This document shows, piece by piece, positions 1-6,395 of a stretch of 12,526 nucleotides of DNA. The notes under the pieces are model-generated. The model was not told where the DNA came from, made no database searches, and was given only the letters and a program-made list of their open reading frames with translations. The DNA lies in the NCBI GenBank assembly GCA_947490975.1, contig CANLHV010000029.1:1-12526 (forward strand), given 5' to 3'. Numbering within the stretch: the first letter of the stretch is position 1; every line of letters starts with the position of its first letter. Both the position numbers and the translations under genes were made by a program. This DNA is from Acidimicrobiaceae bacterium (lineage in GTDB: Bacteria; Actinomycetota; Acidimicrobiia; Acidimicrobiales; Ilumatobacteraceae).

Positions 1-171
1 GGTTGCCCACCGACACCAGAGACTTTGATTCACGCAATTGAAACTTTGCATCAGTTGATTGAGGACGGCCAAATTATGCGTCGTCGCGAATTGACTGGCG
101 CGGGCGCTCAAGTTCATATTCAAGAAATTCCTGCAGGCATCACAACGCCTGTTTCTCTAGGGTCGCGTTGA
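1..171 (+). CDS. nuoB: NADH-quinone oxidoreductase subunit B, 3' end (partial)
   Basis: The window opens inside this gene in frame 1; 56 codons and a TGA (169-171) remain. The first residues read GCPPTPETLIHAI, which is the conserved C-terminal motif of NuoB/PSST. The Cys at residue 2 of the fragment is the last ligand of the terminal [4Fe-4S] cluster N2, which hands electrons to quinone. The other N2 cysteines and the quinone-site loop lie upstream of the window. The fragment continues through the usual basic C-terminal helix and ends in a short tail. nuoC begins 3 nt after the stop in the same reading frame. NuoB sits in the connecting module of complex I, on the cytoplasmic side, against NuoD and NuoI. 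Identification rests on the GCPP motif plus the following nuoC and nuoD genes and is secure despite the short length. Confidence 0.93.
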   Translation, partial: GCPPTPETLIHAIETLHQLIEDGQIMRRRELTGAGAQVHIQEIPAGITTPVSLGSR

Positions 172-174
172 GCC

Positions 175-642
175 GTGTCGCAGCCTTCGAATCGAGTTGC
201 TGATGACGTGCGCTTCATCGCCAAAACTGACTATTTAAAAACGCTCGCAAGTTTGCGCGAAGAAGGCTTTGAAATGTGCGTAGACCTAACGGCTGTCGAC
301 TATTTGACGCACCCAGGTCGCAACATTGCACCTGAGACTCTGGGTCAAATCACCCTTGAACGTTTTGAAGTAGTTGTTAACTTGCTTTCTCTTTCGCAGC
401 GTCGTCGTGTGCGCTTGCGCGTTCAGGTCGCTGAATCAGACACTGTGATTGACTCGGCTTTTGATTTGTACCCGGGCACCGAAGCGATGGAACGCGAAGT
501 TTTCGACATGTTCGGCATCAAGTTTGATGGTCACCCAGACTTGACGCGGATCTTGATGCCAGAAGATTGGCAAGGTCATCCGTTGCGAAAAGATTATGGC
601 GTCGGCAACATTCCGGTTCAATTCAAAGGTGCCGCATCATGA
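175..642 (+). CDS. nuoC: NADH-quinone oxidoreductase subunit C (30 kDa subunit)
   Basis: This 155-residue protein is the 30-kDa structural subunit of the complex I peripheral arm. It carries no cofactor and braces NuoD and NuoI. The family signature EREVFDMFGIKFDGHPDLTR is at about residues 106-125, followed by MPEDWQGHPLRKDY at about 128-141. The ferredoxin-like fold begins near residue 17 (VRFIAKTDYL). The start is GTG at 175; an in-frame TGA (169-171, the nuoB stop) blocks any longer version. An AGGG at 159-162 is a weak, distant ribosome site, so translation is probably coupled to nuoB. The protein is short: many homologues (for example about 236 residues in M. tuberculosis and 207 in Thermus, from memory) have an extra N-terminal region that is missing here. 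The loop after VDYLTHPGR is longer than usual. The 3' end overlaps nuoD by 4 nt (ATGA at 639-642). Separate NuoC and NuoD, rather than a fused NuoCD, is the common non-enterobacterial arrangement. Confidence 0.94.
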   Translation: MSQPSNRVADDVRFIAKTDYLKTLASLREEGFEMCVDLTAVDYLTHPGRNIAPETLGQITLERFEVVVNLLSLSQRRRVRLRVQVAESDTVIDSAFDLYPGTEAMEREVFDMFGIKFDGHPDLTRILMPEDWQGHPLRKDYGVGNIPVQFKGAAS

Positions 643-1994
643 CCGCAACAGAGAACATCGCTGCGTCGCAAGCCGGTGATATAACAGCGGCAGGCACCAA
701 CGAAGGACGCCAAGAACTTCAACTCAGAAAAGATGTTTCGGAAAAAGAAGTTTTGCGTGGCTCGGGCGCCGTGTTGCGTATGAGCGAATCTGAAGTGGCT
801 GCGTTGGCGGGCACTCAAAGTGAAGATCAGACGATGATCATCAACATGGGGCCACAACACCCGAGCACGCACGGTGTTTTGCGATTGATGCTTGAACTAA
901 ATGGCGAAACGGTTTTGCGATGCAAGCCGGTGATCGGTTACCTGCATACGGGCATGGAAAAAACAGGCGAGTCACTGACGTTTATGCAGGGTGGCACGAA
1001 TGTGACCCGCATGGATTACGCGTCGCCATTAAACAACGAACTCGTCTTTGCGCTCACGACCGAAAAATTGCTCGGTATCGATCAGGATATTCCTGAGCGT
1101 GCAGTTTGGATTCGAATGCTGCTTTCAGAATTGAACCGAATTAGTAGTCACCTCTTGTTCATGGCGACAAACGGTATGGACATCGGTGCAGTTTCAATGA
1201 TGCTTTACGGTTTTCGTGAGCGCGAAGAAGTGTTGCGGTTCTTTCAAAAAGTCACTGGGTTGCGTATGAACCACAACTTCATTCGCCCTGGGGGCGTTGC
1301 AGCAGATTTGCCAGCAGGCTGGCGTGACGAAGTGCTTAATTTGCTCGATGCTTTACCGGCGCGTCTTGCTGAGTACGAAATTTTGATGACTGGCCAACCA
1401 ATTTGGCGCGAACGTCTACAAGGTGTTGGTGTGATTACTCGAGATGAGGCGATTGCGCTTTCGGCGACTGGCCCGATATTGCGAAGCACTGGCTTGTCAT
1501 GGGACTTGCGCCGCGACATGCCGTATTTGCGATATGACAAAGTCGAATTTGATGTGATCGTCGGTAGTTATGGTGATGCATTCGATCGCTATTCAATTCG
1601 ATTGAACGAGATTCGTGAATCAATGCGGATTGTGCGTCAAGTGCTTGATGCGATGCCACAAGGCGACTATCGAATTCAAGATAAAAAAGTGACACCACCG
1701 CCTCGCGGAAGAATTGACGAGTCAATGGAAGCGTTGATTCATCACTTCAAGATTTTCACTGAAGGCTTCAAAGTGCCAGAAGGCGAAGCATATGTGGCGA
1801 TCGAGAGCCCGCGCGGCGAGATTGCCTGTTACATCGCAAGCGACGGCTCGGCCACGCCGTATCGCATGCATGTGCGTGCACCAAGTTTTGTCAATATTCA
1901 AACCATGCCGCACATGATGCGCGGTGGTTTGGTTGCCGACGCGGTTGCAGTTATTTCGTCAGTTGACCCGGTTTTGGGTGAGGTGGACCGATGA
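639..1994 (+). CDS. nuoD: NADH-quinone oxidoreductase subunit D (49 kDa subunit)
   Basis: NuoD (451 residues) is the 49-kDa subunit, related to the large subunit of NiFe hydrogenases but without the metal. With NuoB it forms the quinone headgroup site next to cluster N2. The motif MGPQHPSTHGVLRL starts at residue 70. His78 corresponds to the quinone-binding His, and Tyr127 in TRMDYASP to the quinone-binding Tyr (family knowledge: Thermus Nqo4 His38 and Tyr87). ELNRISSHL, GLRMNHNFIRPGGV, GPILRSTGLSWDLRR, SMEALIHHFK and IESPRGE follow in family order, and the C-terminus DPVLGEVDR is canonical. The start is ATG 639 in an ATGA overlap with the nuoC stop, with AAAGG at 625-629 upstream; an in-frame upstream extension to 567 would lie inside nuoC and is not supported. 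About 66 charged residues precede the conserved domain, longer than in most relatives. The 3' end overlaps nuoE by 4 nt. Confidence 0.97.
   Translation: MTATENIAASQAGDITAAGTNEGRQELQLRKDVSEKEVLRGSGAVLRMSESEVAALAGTQSEDQTMIINMGPQHPSTHGVLRLMLELNGETVLRCKPVIGYLHTGMEKTGESLTFMQGGTNVTRMDYASPLNNELVFALTTEKLLGIDQDIPERAVWIRMLLSELNRISSHLLFMATNGMDIGAVSMMLYGFREREEVLRFFQKVTGLRMNHNFIRPGGVAADLPAGWRDEVLNLLDALPARLAEYEILMTGQPIWRERLQGVGVITRDEAIALSATGPILRSTGLSWDLRRDMPYLRYDKVEFDVIVGSYGDAFDRYSIRLNEIRESMRIVRQVLDAMPQGDYRIQDKKVTPPPRGRIDESMEALIHHFKIFTEGFKVPEGEAYVAIESPRGEIACYIASDGSATPYRMHVRAPSFVNIQTMPHMMRGGLVADAVAVISSVDPVLGEVDR
1980..1986 (+). promoter_or_regulatory. Ribosome binding site for nuoE
   Basis: GAGGTGG lies inside the last codons of nuoD, with its GAGG core 7 nt before the nuoE ATG at 1991. 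It is one of the strongest Shine-Dalgarno matches in the window and supports this start. Confidence 0.7.
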
Positions 1995-2605
1995 GTCGAC
2001 TAAATGACGCAAACATAAAGTTGGCGCGCGAGATCATCGCCAGGTATCCGCGTCCAAAGTCGGCGTTGATACCGCTTTTGCATCTTTCGCAAGAACAGAA
2101 TGGCTACATCACACGTGAGGCGATGCAGCATCTGGGCGAGTTGGTTGGCGTTACGTCGGCCGAAGTATATGGGACCGCAAGTTTTTATGAAATGTTCAAG
2201 TTCGAACCAGTTGGCAAATACTTGATCAACATTTGTGGCACGATGTCGTGCGCGCTAATGGGGGCACACGAACTGATGCATCACGCTGAGAAAAAACTGG
2301 GCATTAAGGCTGGAGGCACTACAACTGATGGCGTGTTCACACTCGCACACGCCGAATGTCAGGCTGCATGCACCGAGGCACCAACTCTGCAGGTCAACTA
2401 TCGATACCGCCTGCGTGTAACGCCCGACGACTTAGATCGATTGATTGACAACTTGCGAGACGGCAAACTGAATGAAGAGTTTCCGCCGCACGGTGTGCTT
2501 TCAAAAGTTCGCCAGTCAATAGACGCGTCTAGAGCAGTAGGTGCAAAAGCACCTGAAGACGTAAATGAGTCACCAGTATGGCTCGATGGCAAGGCTGCGC
2601 TATGA
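1991..2605 (+). CDS. nuoE: NADH-quinone oxidoreductase subunit E (24 kDa, [2Fe-2S] N1a)
   Basis: NuoE is the thioredoxin-fold 24-kDa subunit of the NADH dehydrogenase module and carries the off-path [2Fe-2S] cluster N1a next to the FMN of NuoF. The four cluster ligands are visible as Cys82 and Cys87 (ICGTMSC) and Cys123 and Cys127 (HAECQAAC), with the family spacing Cx4C ... Cx3C. The N-terminal helical domain (residues 1-75, with LIPLLHLSQEQNGYI and VYGTASFYEMF) is typical. The 204-residue length exceeds E. coli NuoE (166) because of a tail after about residue 158 containing FPPHGVLSKVRQ, a kind of tail I associate with actinobacterial NuoE. The start is ATG 1991, overlapping the nuoD stop by 4 nt, with GAGGTGG just upstream. 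The end overlaps nuoF by 4 nt. NuoE and NuoF form a tight pair, so the coupling suits equimolar assembly. Confidence 0.96.
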   Translation: MSRLNDANIKLAREIIARYPRPKSALIPLLHLSQEQNGYITREAMQHLGELVGVTSAEVYGTASFYEMFKFEPVGKYLINICGTMSCALMGAHELMHHAEKKLGIKAGGTTTDGVFTLAHAECQAACTEAPTLQVNYRYRLRVTPDDLDRLIDNLRDGKLNEEFPPHGVLSKVRQSIDASRAVGAKAPEDVNESPVWLDGKAAL

Positions 2606-4023
2606 GCAAAACATACGTGCACGCACCCGGATTTGTCGCCGGAGATCGACCAAAAATTGTTACTTCGCGATTTGAATTCGCTGATTCGTTCACTCTCGAG
2701 CGCTACCTCGCAACAGACGGATACAAAGGTTTGCGCGCGGCTTTGTCACGGCCGGCAAATGAAATCCACGAAGATGTAAAAAGTGCGACAGTTCTTGGTC
2801 GAGGCGGTGCGGGGTTTCCGGCTGGCACAAAGTGGGGCTTGACGCCGCAACAAGTTTGGCCGCGATATTTGGTTGTTAACGGCGATGAGAGCGAGCCGGG
2901 TACCTACAAAGATCGCTTGTTAATGGAGCGCGACCCGCATCAGTTGATCGAAGGTTGTTTGATTGCGTGTTATGCCGCCGGACTTTCGCAATGCTTCCTA
3001 TATATAAGAGGAGAAATGGCACTCGCACAAGAGCGTGTCGCGACCGCGCTGAACGAGGCATACGCCGCAGGTTATGTCGGCAAAAATATTTTGGGTTCGA
3101 AGTTTTCTGTTGACATCATTTTGCATTGGGGTGCGGGCGCGTATGTAGTTGGTGAAGAGACTGCATTGATCGAGAGCCTCGAAGGCAACCGCGGAATGCC
3201 GCGATTGAAGCCGCCGTTTTTTCCAGCGGCAAACGGTCTTTACGGTCAACCAACGATCGTTAATAATGTTGAGACGCTTGCCAACTTGCCGTGGTTGCTT
3301 AATCACGGTGTTGCTGCATATACGGCGATTGGCACGAAGACCTCGCCAGGTACGCGAATGGTTGCAGTTTCGGGTCACGTTAAGCGACCAGGTGTTTACG
3401 AAATCATCAATGGCACGACCACGTTTCGCGATTTGATTTTTGGCGAAGAGTTTTGTGGCGGCATTCGCAACTCAAATGCGTTAAAGGCTTTTGTTCCTGG
3501 TGGCGGTTCGGCGCCGTGGTTTACGCCAGACCAACTCGACCTTCCGTTTGAGGCAAGCCAAGTTGGGCCAGCAGGTTCAATGCTCGGGTCAGGCGCCGTA
3601 ATGGTGATGGATGAAACGACTGATATTCCTGCTGCCGCTTTGACGCTTACACATTTTTATGCACACGAATCTTGTGGCAAATGCACGCCGTGTCGTGAAG
3701 GTGGCACATGGCTTGAGCGAATTTTGCGGCGAGTAGTCGACGGTGAAGGCACGGATGCAGATTTGCAGCAGTTGCTTGAAGTCGGTGCAATGATTTGCCC
3801 TGGGGCGTTTCCTCATGCGGCGAACGAAAAACTAGGTTTGACTGCCGTGCCGTTTCCTTACAAGATGACAACAATCTGTTTCGTCGGCCCATCGGCATTC
3901 GCGCCGGTGCATTCGGCGTTGACTCTTTTCAGAAGCGAATTTGAAGCTCGAGTGAAAAAGCGTGTGACGATTCCGGTTACGGCAGTGGCTACTGAAACAG
4001 CAAGTGTTGGTGTGTCGGCATGA
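2602..4023 (+). CDS. nuoF: NADH-quinone oxidoreductase subunit F (51 kDa, NADH/FMN, [4Fe-4S] N3)
   Basis: NuoF (473 residues) is the flavoprotein where NADH is oxidised, at the tip of the peripheral arm. The NADH-binding glycine-rich loop GRGGAGFPAGTKW is at residues 66-78 and the FMN-binding segment GDESEPGTYKDR at 94-105. The SLBB (beta-grasp) region is about 250-330. The cluster N3 ligands ESCGKCTPC give Cys358, Cys361 and Cys364. The fourth ligand is most likely Cys426 (TTICFVGPSA), because the following ALTLFRSEFE matches the family's C-terminal helix. The Cys364-Cys426 distance of 62 residues is about 21 longer than the roughly 41 known for E. coli and Thermus, implying an insertion that itself holds Cys399. 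The start is ATG 2602 in an ATGA overlap with the nuoE stop, with AAGG at 2591-2594. A longer in-frame start at 2578 would lie in nuoE and lacks support. The end overlaps nuoG by 4 nt. Confidence 0.96.
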   Translation: MSKTYVHAPGFVAGDRPKIVTSRFEFADSFTLERYLATDGYKGLRAALSRPANEIHEDVKSATVLGRGGAGFPAGTKWGLTPQQVWPRYLVVNGDESEPGTYKDRLLMERDPHQLIEGCLIACYAAGLSQCFLYIRGEMALAQERVATALNEAYAAGYVGKNILGSKFSVDIILHWGAGAYVVGEETALIESLEGNRGMPRLKPPFFPAANGLYGQPTIVNNVETLANLPWLLNHGVAAYTAIGTKTSPGTRMVAVSGHVKRPGVYEIINGTTTFRDLIFGEEFCGGIRNSNALKAFVPGGGSAPWFTPDQLDLPFEASQVGPAGSMLGSGAVMVMDETTDIPAAALTLTHFYAHESCGKCTPCREGGTWLERILRRVVDGEGTDADLQQLLEVGAMICPGAFPHAANEKLGLTAVPFPYKMTTICFVGPSAFAPVHSALTLFRSEFEARVKKRVTIPVTAVATETASVGVSA

Positions 4024-6395
4024 CAATTGTTGATCCGATTAAAGAGGCGGCACCGGTTGACCCGAATGTGGTCAATATTACGATCAATGACAAACCGGTT
4101 GTCGCACGAAAAGGCGAATTGATTATTGCGGCGGCTGATCGCACTGAAGATTTCATCCCAAGATTTTGTTATCACCCGCGAATGTCGCCAGTCGGCATGT
4201 GCCGTCAATGTCTTGTTGAAGTAGAGACACCACGCGGACCGATGATGGTTGTGTCGTGCATGACGCCAGTGGCCGAGGGTCAGGTTGTGCGCACAGCAAC
4301 TGATGGCGTCAAAAAAGCCCAAGAGGGTGTGCTCGAATTGTTGCTGGCAAATCATCCACTCGATTGCCCGGTTTGCGATAAAGGCGGCGAGTGCCCTTTG
4401 CAAGATCAGGCGTTTAGCCACGGCCCAGGCGAAAGTCGTTTTGTCGAAGAGAAGCGACACTATGAAAAGCCGATTGCGATCAGCGACATTGTCTATCTAG
4501 ATCGCGAACGTTGCATTTTGTGCGATCGCTGCACACGATTCGCCGACGAAGTCGCGGGCGATGCGTTAATCACGTTTACAAGTCGTGGCAATGACACGCA
4601 GGTGCTTACCTTTCCTGATGAGCCATTTAGTTCGTATTTTTCTGGCAACACAGTGCAAATTTGCCCTGTTGGTGCGTTGACTGCCAAACCATACCGATTC
4701 AAAGCGCGTCCATGGGACCTCGAACAAACTGAGAGCACTTGCACTTCATGCTCTGTTGGCTGTCGAACTGTTGTTCAAAGTAGTCGCGATGAACTTGTTC
4801 GTTATCAAGGTGTCGACATTGACCCGGTGAACTGGGGTTGGTTGTGTGATCGAGGCCGGTACAACTTTGAATCAGTTAATTCGCCAGATCGTTTAACTTC
4901 ACCGCTGATGAAAAATGGGTCAGAACTGGTTGCGACTTCGTGGTCAGTTGCTCTCGAAAATGCAGCACGCATGATTCGCCTTGCGCTCGCGCAGAGCACA
5001 AATAACGTGGCGATTTTGGGCGGGGCGCGAGGCACCAACGAAGATGCGTTTGCTTGGGCGATGTTGGCCGACAAACTTGGTATCAACCAGCGCGACGCTC
5101 AACTCGGTGATGGGTTGAGTCCTGAAGTTTTCAATCTGGCCCAAGCGACAATTGACGAAACTTGTGCTGCAAAAACGATTATCTTGCTTGCACCCGACGT
5201 GAAAGAAGAATTGCCAGTTCTTTATTTGCGTTTGCGTGACGCTGCTCAAAAGCGAAAGTCGCGAATCATCGAGTTTTCATCGCGCAATTCTGGTTTGACA
5301 CCATATGTATGGCGCACAGTGGGTTTCGAGCCAGGTAATCAAGCCCAGATTGTGCGTGAAGCCCTTGCGACGCCCGAAATGAAAGAACAAATTGCGCGCG
5401 GTGAAGTTGTCGTTGTAGTTGGTCGTTCGAATTTGGCCGAAAGCGAAGTGTTTACATTGCAAGCGCTGGGTGAAGTTTTATCTGCTGTGCCGAGTGCAAA
5501 AGTTTTGCCAGTCTTGCGACGCGGAAATGTGCGTGGTGCGGTGGCTGCTGGTCTGACGCCAAAAGATAACTCTGGTGATGCGATCGATATTCTAAATGCC
5601 GCAGCGGCAGGCAAAATAGAGTGTCTCATTTTGTTGGGTGTTGATCCGATGGCTGATGTTGCCGATTCAGGTTTGGTGCAGCGTGCATTTACTCAAGTCA
5701 AGAACGTGATCAGTATCGACACGATGATCAATAGTTCGAATCGCAATGCCGATCTTGTTTTGCCGGCAGCCGCTTACGGCGAAAAAGCTGGCACAACAAC
5801 AAATCTTGAGGGGCGCATCAGCAATGTTGCACAGAAAATAACCCCACGTGGTACTTCGCGTCCAGATTGGATGATTGCAACTGAATTGAGCATCGCGCTT
5901 GGCGTAGATATCGGTGTTTCAAGTCTCGAAGATCTAAATGAAAAACTTGTCAACTCAGTCGTTGCGTTTGCACCGAGTAGTGACGCCAAGTCAACTCACG
6001 GCGACGGTGTCTTAATGGCCCGTGAAACACCTGTGACAATCTCTGGTGTTGCAAGCAAAGTAACTGATCGCAACGCCTACAACTATCGTCTCGTGGTTTC
6101 GCGCACGATGTATGACTCAGCGCAGTCAACTATTGCGAGCCCATCGCTGGCGGGCATTATCACTGAAGCGGCAATTTTTGTGAACCCGCTTGATCTTGCG
6201 CGCATCGGAGTGACCGAAGGTGCAAATGTTCGAGTTGGTGCAGACGGAACAAATATTGTGATTGCGATCAAAGCCGATAACGGCATCAATCGCGGCACAG
6301 CGTGGTTGCCGTTCAATCACACAGGTGTAGATATTCGACCGCTATTGAATATTGCAAGCGATGTTGTAGATGTTCGAATCGAGCCAATCAAATGA
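4020..6395 (+). CDS. nuoG: NADH-quinone oxidoreductase subunit G (75 kDa, multiple Fe-S clusters)
   Basis: NuoG (791 residues) carries the central electron wire of the NADH dehydrogenase module. Ligand sets visible: [2Fe-2S] N1b by Cys50, Cys61, Cys64 and Cys80; [4Fe-4S] N5 by His112, Cys116, Cys119 and Cys125 (HPLDCPVCDKGGEC); [4Fe-4S] N4 by Cys165, Cys168, Cys171 and Cys215 (CILCDRC ... ICPVGAL). A fourth set, Cys241, Cys244, Cys248 and Cys276 (CTSCSVGC ... WLCDRGRY), matches the extra, off-path cluster N7, which is kept only in some bacteria. After about residue 240 comes the molybdopterin-oxidoreductase-like domain (degenerate in this family, no Mo cofactor expected), for example LVLPAAAYGEKAGTTTNLEGR, then a C-terminal beta domain from about 690. 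The start ATG 4020 lies in an ATGA overlap with the nuoF stop. No good Shine-Dalgarno precedes it, so initiation is probably coupled to nuoF termination. The end overlaps nuoH by 4 nt. Confidence 0.96.
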   Translation: MTIVDPIKEAAPVDPNVVNITINDKPVVARKGELIIAAADRTEDFIPRFCYHPRMSPVGMCRQCLVEVETPRGPMMVVSCMTPVAEGQVVRTATDGVKKAQEGVLELLLANHPLDCPVCDKGGECPLQDQAFSHGPGESRFVEEKRHYEKPIAISDIVYLDRERCILCDRCTRFADEVAGDALITFTSRGNDTQVLTFPDEPFSSYFSGNTVQICPVGALTAKPYRFKARPWDLEQTESTCTSCSVGCRTVVQSSRDELVRYQGVDIDPVNWGWLCDRGRYNFESVNSPDRLTSPLMKNGSELVATSWSVALENAARMIRLALAQSTNNVAILGGARGTNEDAFAWAMLADKLGINQRDAQLGDGLSPEVFNLAQATIDETCAAKTIILLAPDVKEELPVLYLRLRDAAQKRKSRIIEFSSRNSGLTPYVWRTVGFEPGNQAQIVREALATPEMKEQIARGEVVVVVGRSNLAESEVFTLQALGEVLSAVPSAKVLPVLRRGNVRGAVAAGLTPKDNSGDAIDILNAAAAGKIECLILLGVDPMADVADSGLVQRAFTQVKNVISIDTMINSSNRNADLVLPAAAYGEKAGTTTNLEGRISNVAQKITPRGTSRPDWMIATELSIALGVDIGVSSLEDLNEKLVNSVVAFAPSSDAKSTHGDGVLMARETPVTISGVASKVTDRNAYNYRLVVSRTMYDSAQSTIASPSLAGIITEAAIFVNPLDLARIGVTEGANVRVGADGTNIVIAIKADNGINRGTAWLPFNHTGVDIRPLLNIASDVVDVRIEPIK

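Noticed and set aside
567..638. Upstream extension of nuoD into nuoC
   Set aside because: The added 24 residues are encoded over the conserved NuoC C-terminus and read as Arg-rich noise. ATG 639 has the overlap and the ribosome site.
3858..4460. Open frame of 200 codons on the minus strand across the nuoF/nuoG junction
   Set aside because: It lies wholly opposite two well-identified genes, its translation is rich in Cys, His and Arg with no recognisable domain, and no ribosome site or promoter is evident. It is an antisense shadow.
6302..6391. Upstream extension of nuoH
   Set aside because: It overlaps the end of nuoG, encodes Cys/Arg-rich sequence unlike NuoH, and the ATGA junction at 6392 is the natural start.
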